Shown here: one piece after another, positions 9,579-18,344 of the stretch
How positions within the stretch are numbered: the first letter of the stretch is position 1
How the letters are laid out: each line of letters begins with the position of its first letter
Assembly (NCBI GenBank): GCA_028823485.1
Contig: JAPKBG010000003.1
Location: 1-52,897, forward strand
Origin: Methylophilaceae bacterium
GTDB taxonomy: Bacteria > Pseudomonadota > Gammaproteobacteria > Burkholderiales > Methylophilaceae
Direction of reading: 5' to 3'
DNA length: 52,897 bases
Notes under the pieces: model-generated
What the model was told of the DNA's origin: nothing
The model's database searches: none
What the model saw: the letters and a program-made list of their open reading frames with translations, nothing else
Made by a program: the position numbers and the translations under genes

Positions 9579-9860
9579 CTATTCTGTCACTTTTACGCCT
9601 TGCCAGAAGGCAACATAACCTTCAATTTCAGAAGCAGCTTCTTTGGGTGTTTTATAGACCCAGGCTGCATTCTCATTTTCTTTGCCGTCTACATTAATGG
9701 TGTAGTAATTGGCCAAACCTTTCCACCCACAGGTTGAGGTGTGTGTGCTTGCCTGAAAAAACTGCTGATGGATAGAGGCTAAAGGAAAGTAGTGGTTTCC
9801 GTCAATAACAACGGTTGAATCTGATTGTGCGATTGTTGTGTTATTCCATATTGCTTTCAT
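9579..9860 (-). CDS. DUF427 domain-containing protein
   Basis: Small cytoplasmic-looking protein of 93 residues that spans a single DUF427 domain. It has the typical opening (MKAIWNNTTIAQSDSTVVIDGNHYFP), the CGWKG motif near residue 44 and the C-terminal AWVYKTPKEAASEIEGYVAFW. The function of the family is not established. It is the first gene of the minus-strand egtB-egtD-patB group and ends only a few bases before the possible egtB TTG start, so it is probably co-transcribed with it. No signal peptide or membrane segment. Confidence 0.85.
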   Translation of the reverse strand: MKAIWNNTTIAQSDSTVVIDGNHYFPLASIHQQFFQASTHTSTCGWKGLANYYTINVDGKENENAAWVYKTPKEAASEIEGYVAFWQGVKVTE

Positions 9861-9928
9861 GGCAGGCCCTTGTTTAATTGATGAATATTGATTGAGAGGT
9901 ACTTTAACATTAGTATTGGGATTGTTCT

Positions 9929-10440
9929 GGTCTAATTGAAATGGACACTTTAATAAAAAACAATGTTGTTAATTATTAGAGTCCCCATGACTCATAAACG
10001 AGTACACAAGAGTTACCCAAAAGAGCTTAAAGAAGAGGCGGTGGCGTTAGCCACTGTTCAAGGCTATAACGTATCTTCGGATTGGAAATTCATAAACATG
10101 TGACACCCGTTTTAGTTAAACGTGCATTGGTGCGGGCAATTAATCTAAGAAGGGCAAATAAAGGTGTCGTGTTTCATTCTGGCCGTGGCTCCCAGTACAC
10201 CAGTCGGCGCTTTCGCAAGCTGGGTTACGATCCTCAATGGGCGATGTTGGCGCGTGTTGGGATAATGCCGTCGTAGAACGGTTCTTCGATAGCCTGAGAC
10301 ACAACTGGATATTGAAGGCATACCAACGAGAAAGCGTATGAAAAATGGCGTGGCCGTGTATATCCGCTACTACAACGTCGATAGATTGCATTCAGCCAAT
10401 GGCGACCTATCGAGCAGGACTCCTAATTTCAGCACTAGAC
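9929..10440 (+). pseudogene. Degenerate IS3-family insertion sequence remnant
   Basis: A candidate left end (TGGTCTAATTGAAATGGACAC) starts at 9929. The ATG at 9987 begins an OrfA-like peptide (MTHKRVHKSYPKELKEEAVA) that soon runs into unrelated frame and stops at 10103. The rest is OrfB: RALVRAINLRRANKGVVFHS, then GSQYTSRRF, then in another frame GDVGACWDNAVVERFFDSL, then a further-shifted tail. The internal part of the element is deleted and several frameshifts are present. The second catalytic Asp is lost (HSGRGSQY in place of HSDRGSQY). The right terminal repeat was not found. It cannot be active. It lies just upstream of the egt block. Confidence 0.8.
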
Positions 10441-10506
10441 TTGTCATGTATCATTTAATGTAAAATAACCACTTCTGATAGATAACTACTATCCCAAAGG
10501 TGAACC

Positions 10507-12240
10507 ATGTTACGAATTAACGAAGTCAAACTTGCCATTGAGCAAGCGGATACGCTCACCCATCAAGACGATCAAATTAAAGCGGCGCTGCTTAAGCGCC
10601 TATCGATTTCTGAAACCGATTTAATGAGCTTTACCATTTTTAAACGTGGTGTAGACGCGCGTAAATCACACTCCATTTTATATGTGTACAGTTTGGATGT
10701 TGAGGTGAAGAATGAGGCGAAGATACTCTCTAAGCTAAGACGAGATAAGCATATTAAGCCTGCGCCAGATACAAGCTATCATTTTGTGGCAATGGCTGGG
10801 AAGGCTTTATCTCCATCCCAACCTTCCCTCTTAAAAGAGGAATGGGCATCAAGTGCAGACATTTATAATACTTCCTCACCCTCTCAGGTGGAGGGCTGGG
10901 ATGGGGGTAAGCTACGCCCCGTTATCGTAGGCTTTGGCCCTGCTGGCATCTTTGCAGCACTCATCCTCGCACAGTCAGGTTTCAAACCCATCGTATTAGA
11001 ACGTGGAAAAGAAGTGCGGCAACGCACAAAAGATACTTGGGACTTATGGCGTAAGAGTGAATTAAACCCTGAGTCTAATGTGCAGTTTGGTGAGGGCGGT
11101 GCTGGTACGTTTTCTGACGGCAAGTTATATACCCAAATCAAAGACCCACAACATTATGGCCGCAAGGTGATTAAAGAATTTGTGATTGCCGGTGCACCTG
11201 AAGAGATTCAATACGTGAGTCATCCACATATTGGTACGTTCAAACTGGTAAGTATGGTCGAGAAAATGCGCCAAACCATTACTAAGCTCGGCGGTGAGAT
11301 TCGATTTGAAAAGCGGGTTGATGGTATTGTGATTGAAGACGGTGAAGTCAAAGGTGTGACCTTACAAACTGGTGAGCATCTTGAGACTAACCACCTCGTT
11401 TTAGCCGTTGGACATAGCGCACGAGATACCTTTGAGATGGTGCATAAGAGCGGCATTTATATTGAAGCCAAACCATTTTCAATTGGTTTCAGATTAGAGC
11501 ACCCTCAAGGTTTGATTGACCGTGCACGCTATGGTAAGAGCTATAGTGAAGACTTACTTACTAAGCTAGGTGCAGCTGATTACAAGCTGGTCCACCACGC
11601 TAAGAACGGTCGTAGTGTGTATAGCTTTTGTATGTGTCCTGGGGGTACAGTCGTTGCAGCGGCTTCCGAGCCTGAGTGTGTCGTGACCAATGGTATGAGC
11701 CAATACAGCCGCAATGAACGTAACGCTAATGCAGGAATCGTTGTCGGCATTACTCCAGAAGAAGATTTTCCAGGGCATCCACTAGCAGGCATGGAATTAC
11801 AACGCCAATTAGAAGGCAATGCTTACGTGATGGGTGGCAGTAACTACAATGCACCGGGACAATTAATTGGTGACTTCTTAGCCAACAAAGCTTCAACACA
11901 ATTGGGTGGAGTTACGCCCTCTTACACACCGGGCGTGACGCTGACTAACTTAGCCGATGCCTTGCCTGAATTTGCCATTAGCGCGATGCGTGAAGCGATT
12001 CCTGAATTTGCTAAAAAAATTGATGGCTTTGATTTACATGATGCCATTATGACGGGTGTTGAAACACGTACATCCGCACCGATTAGAATTAAACGTGATG
12101 ATGACACTTTGCAAAGTATTAACACCAAAGGCTTATTCCCCTGTGGAGAAGGCGCTGGCTATGCTGGTGGCATCTTGTCAGCTGGGGTCGATGGGATTAA
12201 AGTAGCTGAGGCTGTTGCTTTAAGTTTGGCTGCCATTTAA
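10507..12240 (+). CDS. FAD-dependent dehydrogenase (COG2509 family) with an in-frame palindromic insertion
   Basis: Flavoprotein of 577 residues related to the uncharacterised NAD(P)/FAD-dependent dehydrogenases. The FAD dinucleotide motif is VGFGPAGIFAA at about 141-151, followed by VLERG and the conserved NVQFGEGGAGTFSDGKLYT segment. GLFPCGEGAGYAGGI lies near the C-terminus. The N-terminal ~100 residues form the small domain normally present in this family. Residues ~102-134 (SPSQPSLLKEEWASSADIYN and on to GWDGGK) are encoded by a palindromic repeat element inserted in frame, so this linker is foreign to the family. The substrate is unknown. Confidence 0.85.
   Translation: MLRINEVKLAIEQADTLTHQDDQIKAALLKRLSISETDLMSFTIFKRGVDARKSHSILYVYSLDVEVKNEAKILSKLRRDKHIKPAPDTSYHFVAMAGKALSPSQPSLLKEEWASSADIYNTSSPSQVEGWDGGKLRPVIVGFGPAGIFAALILAQSGFKPIVLERGKEVRQRTKDTWDLWRKSELNPESNVQFGEGGAGTFSDGKLYTQIKDPQHYGRKVIKEFVIAGAPEEIQYVSHPHIGTFKLVSMVEKMRQTITKLGGEIRFEKRVDGIVIEDGEVKGVTLQTGEHLETNHLVLAVGHSARDTFEMVHKSGIYIEAKPFSIGFRLEHPQGLIDRARYGKSYSEDLLTKLGAADYKLVHHAKNGRSVYSFCMCPGGTVVAAASEPECVVTNGMSQYSRNERNANAGIVVGITPEEDFPGHPLAGMELQRQLEGNAYVMGGSNYNAPGQLIGDFLANKASTQLGGVTPSYTPGVTLTNLADALPEFAISAMREAIPEFAKKIDGFDLHDAIMTGVETRTSAPIRIKRDDDTLQSINTKGLFPCGEGAGYAGGILSAGVDGIKVAEAVALSLAAI
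10811..10907. repeat. Palindromic repeat element inside a coding sequence
   Basis: The ends form an inverted repeat (CCATCCCAACCTTCCCTC against GAGGGCTGGGATGG). Inner hairpins are CCTCTTAAAAGAGG (10828-10840 region) and CCCTCTCAGGTGGAGGG (10880-10894). About 97 bases, in frame and without a stop in the host gene. A shorter relative with the same AACCTTCCC...CTTAAAAGGGGA core lies at 29840-29879. Confidence 0.7.
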
Positions 12241-12443
12241 CTAATGACTATCCATCACTACTAGGAGAGATTAGCTTGCAAGTTATATTAGGGTGGTTCG
12301 TACTGTGATTTTTCACCATAATATCGGTGTAGGTGCTGGCTGTTAATAGTGCAACACTTGCCTATAAGAGGATTGCTAAACATAAATGAGAACTTTTTTA
12401 AGATCTTATTTTCGTATTAAGACACCAACTAGAGGAGCAATAG

Positions 12444-12896
12444 ATGGCAACACCTAACTGGCAAGCTGTTTTAAATTGGGCAAATAATGGCAACCCGATA
12501 CCACCGTGTCGTGTTGAGAAATCAGATGATGCATGGCAGGCTGAGTTAACTACTGAGCAGTATTATGTTACTCGAGAAAAAGGAACAGAACGTGCTTTTA
12601 GTTCAGGCATGTGCTCATTGTTTGAGCCGGGCCAGTATCATTGCGTATGTTGCGATACGCTTTTATTTGATGCGAATAATAAATTCGAAAGCGGCTCTGG
12701 CTGGCCAAGCTTTACTGAACCAGTGAGCGACGACGTTGTGGCTTATCATGCAGATAGTATGCACAGCATGCAACGCATAGAAACGACATGCAGTATTTGT
12801 GATGCACATTTAGGCCATGTGTTTCCTGATGGTCCTAAACCATCAGGCTTACGTTATTGTATGAATGCTTTGGCATTGAAAAAGGCCACTGACTAA
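12444..12896 (+). CDS. msrB: Peptide-methionine (R)-S-oxide reductase
   Basis: Reduces methionine-R-sulfoxide in proteins. The MsrB domain spans about residues 30-147. It has two zinc CxxC pairs (C67/C70 and C116/C119), the signature FESGSGWPSF (81-90), HLGHVFPDG (122-130) and catalytic Cys139 in RYCMNALAL. The residue usually following (I or V-N-S) is MNA here, a mild variation. The 150-residue length is normal and there is no signal peptide, so it acts in the cytoplasm. AGAGGAGC lies just upstream of the ATG. It converges on ahpF. Confidence 0.95.
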   Translation: MATPNWQAVLNWANNGNPIPPCRVEKSDDAWQAELTTEQYYVTREKGTERAFSSGMCSLFEPGQYHCVCCDTLLFDANNKFESGSGWPSFTEPVSDDVVAYHADSMHSMQRIETTCSICDAHLGHVFPDGPKPSGLRYCMNALALKKATD

Positions 12897-12909
12897 TCAT
12901 TTAATTCGA

Positions 12910-14478
12910 TTATTGTCTAATTAAATAATCAAAAGCACCCAGCGCTGCTTTAGAGCCTTCACCCATGGCAATAATAATTTGCTTATATGGGATAGTAGTC
13001 ACATCTCCTGCAGCAAATACACCATCTACATTAGTAGAGCCGTGGCAATTGATTTCAATCTCATTATACGTGCTTAGCTTCACGCCACTGTCCTTTAACC
13101 AATCCGTATTAGGTACTAAACCAATTTGGATAAAGACACCTTCTAGTTCAACCGTTTTAGATTCACCAGTTGTACTATCGGTATAAACCAAAGCATTCAC
13201 TTTATCATTCGTACTGGTAATTTCTTTAGTCTCAGCATTCAAGATAATGGTGATATTACTTAATGAATGTAGTTTATCTTGCAACACGGCATCTGCTTTT
13301 AATGCATCGCCTCGTTGAAACAATGTCACATGCCCAACAATACCAGCTAAATCAATGGAAGCTTCGACACCTGAGTTACCGCCACCAACGACCGCGACAT
13401 GTTTACCTTTAAACAATGGGCCATCACAATGCGGGCAATAGGCGACACCTTTGTTTTGGTACTCAGCTTCACCTGGCACACCCAGTTTTCTCCAACGCGC
13501 ACCTGTTGCTGCAATTACAACTTTGCTTTGCAATGTACCACCATTGTCTAAGCCGACTTGTACCATGCCGTTTTCTTGCTTGGTTAGCGATACTGCTTTT
13601 TGTAATGGCATGATGTCGACGTCATAACTTTTGACGTGTTCTTCTAATGCCGCCACTAATTTTGGCCCTTCAGTTTCTTGAACTGAGATGAAGTTTTCTA
13701 TGGCTAATGTATCCATGACTTGACCGCCAAAACGTTCCGCGACAATACCTGTGCGAATACCTTTACGTGCCGCATAGATAGCAGCCGCTGCACCCGCTGG
13801 TCCACCGCCAACAATCAACACATCGAACGGCGCTTTTGAATTCATCTTTTCTGCTTCTTTTGCAGATGCACCCATATCAATTTTTGGCAAGATTTCGTCT
13901 AACTCCATACGGCCAGCACCAAACATTTCACCATTTAAGAATATGGTGGGTACGGACATAATATTCCTTTCTTTGATTTCATCTTGATACAAACCACCCT
14001 CAACCATGACATGGGTAATGTTCGGATTGATGACCGCCATCATATTCATCGCTTGCACGACATCTGGGCAGTTATGGCAGCTGAGTGAAACATAAGTCTC
14101 AAAATGAAATTCACCCTTTATAGCTGCAATTTGGTCGATCTTATCTTGCTCCAGTTTGATTGGATGGCCACCAGTGTGCAGCAAGGCTAATACGAGAGAA
14201 GTAAATTCATGACCTAATGGAATACCTGCAAACCGCACGCCAACTAGTTGGCTCGCTTTGCTATGCGCATCGCCACGCTTAACAGCAAACGATGGCTTGC
14301 GTGCATTATCCTCTTGCATCAGTGTTACTTTATCTGACATGTTGGTAATCTCGACTAGCAAGTCATGCATCTCTGTCGCACCAACACTGTCATCAAGTGA
14401 CTCAGCCAATACGATAGGCTCACGTAGCATTTGTAAATACTGTTTTAATTGTGTTTTGATCGTTGCGTCTAATGCCAT
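12910..14478 (-). CDS. ahpF: Alkyl hydroperoxide reductase subunit F
   Basis: NAD(P)H-dependent flavoprotein that re-reduces AhpC; 522 residues, full length. The N-terminal double-thioredoxin-like domain carries SCHNCPD (redox CxxC, ~residue 133). The thioredoxin-reductase-like part shows the FAD motif [20 protein letters not shown], the redox-active CPHCDGP and the second dinucleotide motif [30 protein letters not shown] is near the end. It lies 139 bases downstream of ahpC on the same strand and is probably transcribed with it. Confidence 0.97.
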   Translation of the reverse strand: MALDATIKTQLKQYLQMLREPIVLAESLDDSVGATEMHDLLVEITNMSDKVTLMQEDNARKPSFAVKRGDAHSKASQLVGVRFAGIPLGHEFTSLVLALLHTGGHPIKLEQDKIDQIAAIKGEFHFETYVSLSCHNCPDVVQAMNMMAVINPNITHVMVEGGLYQDEIKERNIMSVPTIFLNGEMFGAGRMELDEILPKIDMGASAKEAEKMNSKAPFDVLIVGGGPAGAAAAIYAARKGIRTGIVAERFGGQVMDTLAIENFISVQETEGPKLVAALEEHVKSYDVDIMPLQKAVSLTKQENGMVQVGLDNGGTLQSKVVIAATGARWRKLGVPGEAEYQNKGVAYCPHCDGPLFKGKHVAVVGGGNSGVEASIDLAGIVGHVTLFQRGDALKADAVLQDKLHSLSNITIILNAETKEITSTNDKVNALVYTDSTTGESKTVELEGVFIQIGLVPNTDWLKDSGVKLSTYNEIEINCHGSTNVDGVFAAGDVTTIPYKQIIIAMGEGSKAALGAFDYLIRQ

Positions 14479-14522
14479 GATATCCCTCTCTTTAACTGGT
14501 CTCTTTGCTTGGTTTTGCTTAC

Positions 14523-14552
14523 AAAAAAGGCGTCATCTTGTGAACAACGCCC
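14523..14552 (-). terminator. Possible partial terminator or processing hairpin between ahpC and ahpF
   Basis: On the minus strand GGGCGTTGTTCACAAGATGACGCC followed directly by TTTTTT can fold with a GGCGT/ACGCC base and an inner TTGT/ACAA pairing. The U-run after the stem suits a leaky terminator that would keep ahpF below ahpC. Short stem, so modest support. Confidence 0.35.
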
Positions 14553-14617
14553 AGTTTTTTCACCCGCCAAGGTTATGTCTTAGCGGATTATTTTTACTTA
14601 ATTGAACGCAATTAAGT

Positions 14618-15181
14618 TTAGATCTTACCCACTAAGTCTAGTGATGGTGTGATTGTTGCAGCACCCTCATTCCATTTAGCTGGACAAACTTCGTTTGGAT
14701 TTTCTGCAACAAATTTAGCTGCTTTTAATTTACGTAGTGTTTCACTCACGTCACGCGCAATCGCATTGTCGTGAATTTCTAGTGTTTTAATCACACCTTC
14801 TGGGTTGATTACAAAAGTGCCACGTAGCGCCATACCTGCTTCAGGAATATGTACGCCAAATGCGTTTGTTAACTGATGCGTTGGATCACCCACTAGTGGA
14901 AACTGTGCTTTACCTACTGCTGGTGAAGTCTCATGCCATACTTTGTGTGAGAAATGTGTATCTGTTGTCACGATATACACTTCAGCTCCTACTTTTTGGA
15001 ACTCAGCATAGTGGTCCGCAGCATCTTCTACTTCAGTTGGGCAGTTAAATGTAAATGCAGCTGGCATAAAAATCACAACAGACCATTTACCTTTTAGACT
15101 CTTGTCTGTTACTTCAATGAATTTACCGTTGTGGAAAGCATCCGCTTTAAATGGTTGAACTTCTGTATTAATTAATGACAT
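14618..15181 (-). CDS. ahpC: Alkyl hydroperoxide reductase subunit C (2-Cys peroxiredoxin)
   Basis: Peroxiredoxin of 187 residues that reduces peroxides and is recycled by AhpF. The peroxidatic cysteine is C47 in FTFNCPTE, and the resolving cysteine lies in NEVCPAKW near residue 166. The Arg in MALRGTFVI and the GxxFPLVGDPTH region are typical. A GGAAAAA ribosome site lies a few bases before the ATG. Its upstream region has a good sigma-70 promoter and OxyR-like palindromic sequences. Confidence 0.98.
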   Translation of the reverse strand: MSLINTEVQPFKADAFHNGKFIEVTDKSLKGKWSVVIFMPAAFTFNCPTEVEDAADHYAEFQKVGAEVYIVTTDTHFSHKVWHETSPAVGKAQFPLVGDPTHQLTNAFGVHIPEAGMALRGTFVINPEGVIKTLEIHDNAIARDVSETLRKLKAAKFVAENPNEVCPAKWNEGAATITPSLDLVGKI

Positions 15182-15250
15182 TATTTTTTCCTTTAGTTAG
15201 TTGTTAAATACTGGTTGTTAAATCGTGCGCTTGAATCAGTTTATGCATGC

Positions 15251-15279
15251 ATTATAGAGACATGCTTAAGATTAGTAAA
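15251..15279 (-). promoter_or_regulatory. Sigma-70 promoter of ahpC
   Basis: Read on the minus strand: -35 TTTACT (15279-15274), 17-base spacer, perfect -10 TATAAT (15256-15251). The start of transcription would fall about 60-65 bases before the ahpC ATG. Confidence 0.65.
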
Positions 15280-15300
15280 TTTGATTATTTTAATCATATC

Positions 15301-15359
15301 GATAAATAAAACTTATCAATACGCAATTACAAAAGATGCTTATCGAAAAGATGCTTATC
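15301..15359. promoter_or_regulatory. Candidate OxyR-like palindrome and tandem repeats upstream of ahpC
   Basis: GATAAATAAAACTTATC (15301-15317) is an inverted repeat with 7-base centre, located near -65 of the ahpC promoter, where OxyR often binds. Farther upstream the 14-mer AAAAGATGCTTATC occurs twice with 15-base period (15331-15344 and 15346-15359). All three copies share CTTATC. Regulator identity is inference. Confidence 0.4.
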
Positions 15360-15387
15360 AAAAAAATATCACTAAATGATCTGGCTG

Positions 15388-16179
15388 TTATACGATGACG
15401 CGCGTTCCAGCCTCGCCTGAATTGCCGATATTATCCTGCCAGGCTACGACTATAGCATCACCCAGCTTTACTCCAGCCAGATGGAAGGTTAAATATGGGT
15501 TTTTAGAGATGCCCGTACCTAGCTGCATTGTTACTGCTGGCTGATTAAGGTGCGTAATCGTGATGTGCTGAATAAAGTGTGCTGGGATCAATTGGCCAGT
15601 CTCATCTTTACCGCGTCCTGTATGCATAGGGTGCGTAATAATGGCTTTGATTTGCACCAGATTTTTATCTTTTAGCGCCTTATTCTTCAACTGTTTTGCC
15701 CGTATTTTAATACTCGACTTAAACTGTTCGTTTGTACTACTGATTCCGCCACAGCCATTTTCCAATACAATCACTTTTTTACTCGCCGTAAAATAGCGAT
15801 TACCCGCCTTCACAATGACTTTAATATCTGAAGTTTCAGCCATCTTAATCCGCGTCACTATGCTGGACTCCGCACCATGATTAAACATCGTATTAGCCAA
15901 TAGCGCTGTTGGGTTTTTCTCTACCAATATGGCTATCGCTTCTGTATTTGGAATGTGGCTATGTACAGCCACCTGCACTATCGCACCATTTTCTGCGTGG
16001 CTCGGTGCTGTTATATCAATGGCATCACTCGGGCATTCATCCGCAATCGATAAACCATTTTCTGCCGTTTCAATATCCGTTGCATTAAAGGCCACTGTAT
16101 TCCATGCGGCAGCAATGGCACGTACTGGCATGAGCAAAGCCGATGCAATACCTAATCCTATAAATTCTCTACGTTTCAC
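15388..16179 (-). CDS. SoxYZ-like fused sulfur carrier, quinoprotein-dehydrogenase-associated type
   Basis: Protein of 263 residues that joins a SoxY-like N-terminal and a SoxZ-like C-terminal domain. A twin-arginine signal is seen at the N-terminus (MKRREFIGLGIASALL), so export to the periplasm in folded form is likely. The SoxY domain ends in ENGCGGISS, keeping the carrier cysteine (C143) of the GGCGG motif, but internally rather than at the C-terminus because SoxZ follows. The SoxZ part includes THPMHTGRG and the PxxF-like ISKNPYLTFHLAG. No other sox genes are nearby. The family name comes from methylotroph clusters; its real substrate is unknown. Confidence 0.82.
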   Translation of the reverse strand: MKRREFIGLGIASALLMPVRAIAAAWNTVAFNATDIETAENGLSIADECPSDAIDITAPSHAENGAIVQVAVHSHIPNTEAIAILVEKNPTALLANTMFNHGAESSIVTRIKMAETSDIKVIVKAGNRYFTASKKVIVLENGCGGISSTNEQFKSSIKIRAKQLKNKALKDKNLVQIKAIITHPMHTGRGKDETGQLIPAHFIQHITITHLNQPAVTMQLGTGISKNPYLTFHLAGVKLGDAIVVAWQDNIGNSGEAGTRVIV

Positions 16180-16196
16180 GTAATCCCTCTTTATCG

Positions 16197-17717
16197 TTAA
16201 CTAGTCGGTTTTGAGATTTCTTGTAATCGACGCAGCTCTTTCAGCCGCGCTTCTACGATTGATTTTTCATAAAAAGAACCATCTTTCGCTTTGGTCGCAA
16301 AATCCATCTGCTCCGCCGCTTTATCAACATTATATTGTCGGTAATAAGCTTCGCCCTGCGCTTGAAACCTTAACAAATCTTTGTGTTCCAACAGATAAGC
16401 TTTCGATAATAGTGTGTAAAAGTAAGGATCCGCAATATAAAGCTTTTGTTTCTCTTTCACTAGCGTAATCATCTTTTTAGTTTGCTTAATGGCCAAAAAA
16501 TGTTCCGCATAACCATAAATCAGTGCTCTATCTTCTGGATACCGCTTTAATGCGGCATTATATTGTTTACCCGCTTTTTTGGGGTTATCTTCTACAACGG
16601 CTATCCGTGCTTTTACATTTTCCACAAAAGCACTTTGTACCGCATGTGCATCCAACCACTGCACCTGAGCACTGGCTCCAGCAACATCACTTTGTCGCAA
16701 CATCGCAATCGCTAATCCATAGTGTTCAGCAATCTCATTAGCATAGCGCCCTTCCTTAATATTGCGCTGAAACTGATCAATAGCGACTTGCGCCAAACCT
16801 TGATTGGCGCGTAGCTTTGCACGAACAAAGTAATAGCCCAAACTTGATCCCACTTGTTTGTAAGGCATATTCACCACACGGTTTTCTACATCAGAAATAC
16901 GTTCAGACGTCAGAGGGTGCGTCCGCAGAAAGCTAGGCGAACTGCTATCTACAAAGCGTGAGCCTCTCTGCAATGTTATAAAAAATGCGGTCATGCCTCT
17001 TGGGTCAAACCCTGCATTTTTCAACACATTTAAGCCAACTCTATCAGCTTCTCGTTCATGCTCTCGCGTATAGCCTAGCTGCCGTTGTATCTCTGCTGCA
17101 GATGAAGCACTTAGCGCACCTGAAGCCAGCTCTGGATTAGTCCGTGCAACCAATAAAGCCAATGCGATCCCTGCGATATTCTTAAAAGTATCTGTTTTTT
17201 GTTTGGCTAATATACGTGCTAAATGATGCTGCGTCACATGGCCAATTTCATGGCCTAATACACTGGCCAACTCGGACTCGGAGTGAGAAGCTAAAAACAA
17301 GCCCGTATGCACACCAATAACGCCACCTGGCATTGCAAATGCATTAATTGTCGGGTCTTTCACCACAAAAAAGTTAAAAGACTGTTGCTTATCATCACTA
17401 GCTGCTGCTAAACGATTGCCTAGTATCTGCAAATAGTCCGCGATTTCAACATCTTGCAATACCTCATCGCTAACAGCCACTTCTCGTAGAATCTGTGCCG
17501 CAATCCGCTGTTCATCCTGTGCTGACAAGATGGTTTGCGAATAGTCTCCTAGCTCAGGCAAGTCGCTATGTAAAGCATCTGGCAAACGAGTATCTATATT
17601 TATCGCATCTAGATCAGTAGACTTCGTGTAAGGCTTGCCAGATAATGTTTTTTCAGCGAAAACAGGGCTAGCGGAAAATAAGCCTAAGCTTAATAATACG
17701 AATAATGAGCGTAGCAT
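16197..17717 (-). CDS. bepA: Beta-barrel assembly-enhancing protease, M48 family with TPR domain
   Basis: Periplasmic zinc metalloprotease/chaperone of 506 residues. It has a Sec signal peptide (residues 1-21, ending SPVFA), a peptidase M48 domain with HEIGH at 156-160, the third-ligand region YTREHEREADRVG, and a helical TPR-rich C-terminal half (~300-500). In known relatives it assists or degrades stalled outer-membrane proteins such as LptD. It ends the block running toward soxYZ, which starts 17 bases later on the same strand, so co-transcription is possible. Confidence 0.9.
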   Translation of the reverse strand: MLRSLFVLLSLGLFSASPVFAEKTLSGKPYTKSTDLDAINIDTRLPDALHSDLPELGDYSQTILSAQDEQRIAAQILREVAVSDEVLQDVEIADYLQILGNRLAAASDDKQQSFNFFVVKDPTINAFAMPGGVIGVHTGLFLASHSESELASVLGHEIGHVTQHHLARILAKQKTDTFKNIAGIALALLVARTNPELASGALSASSAAEIQRQLGYTREHEREADRVGLNVLKNAGFDPRGMTAFFITLQRGSRFVDSSSPSFLRTHPLTSERISDVENRVVNMPYKQVGSSLGYYFVRAKLRANQGLAQVAIDQFQRNIKEGRYANEIAEHYGLAIAMLRQSDVAGASAQVQWLDAHAVQSAFVENVKARIAVVEDNPKKAGKQYNAALKRYPEDRALIYGYAEHFLAIKQTKKMITLVKEKQKLYIADPYFYTLLSKAYLLEHKDLLRFQAQGEAYYRQYNVDKAAEQMDFATKAKDGSFYEKSIVEARLKELRRLQEISKPTS

Positions 17718-17814
17718 TTAAAGTTTGTCATGTTATTAGTACTGATATGATAATGCCTTTAGGTTACAAGTTCGCATTAAATCGATCATGGGACAAAATA
17801 AATAGGTTAGTAAA

Positions 17815-18303
17815 ATGAATAACTTGGAACAATTAACGCATTTTGACAATCAAGGCCAAGCACATATGGTCGATGTTGGCGACAAAGCGCATACGCGACG
17901 CATTGCCATTGCCATAGGCAAAATCAGCATGCTAACCAGCACATTGGCACTCATTCAGTCAGGTAGTGCCAAAAAAGGTGACGTCCTTGGTATTGCGCGT
18001 ATTGCGGCGATTCAAGCCAGTAAAAAAACGGCTGATTTAATTCCACTATGCCACCCAATCAGTCTGAGTAAAGTTGCCGTTGATTTTGAGGTTGATGAAA
18101 AGAATAGCCGCATTAGCTGCACTGTGACGGCAGAAACCACGGGGCAAACTGGTGTTGAGATGGAAGCACTGACTGCGGTGAGTGTAGGCCTACTAACGAT
18201 TTATGATATGTGCAAAGCCGTTGATCGCGGCATGGCCGTGAGCGACATTCAGTTATTAGAAAAACAAGGTGGAAAATCAGGCCCTTGGCAGGCAGTGAAA
18301 TAG
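17815..18303 (+). CDS. moaC: Cyclic pyranopterin monophosphate synthase
   Basis: Second step of molybdenum cofactor synthesis. The 162-residue protein shows the family segments [26 protein letters not shown] (conserved Cys/His) and [27 protein letters not shown], with the catalytic Lys/Asp region, and the C-terminal KQGGKSGPW. Length and motifs are complete. It stands alone, divergent from bepA and convergent with the antiporter gene. A weak 6-bp hairpin (GAAAGC/GCTTTC) lies in the 41-base gap after it. Confidence 0.97.
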   Translation: MNNLEQLTHFDNQGQAHMVDVGDKAHTRRIAIAIGKISMLTSTLALIQSGSAKKGDVLGIARIAAIQASKKTADLIPLCHPISLSKVAVDFEVDEKNSRISCTVTAETTGQTGVEMEALTAVSVGLLTIYDMCKAVDRGMAVSDIQLLEKQGGKSGPWQAVK

Positions 18304-18344
18304 TTAAGTTGAAGAAAGCAAGCTGGCTTTCATCAGCCTGCCAT

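Noticed and set aside
10140-10391. Minus-strand ORF across the IS remnant
   Set aside because: It is antisense to recognisable IS3 OrfB sequence on the plus strand.
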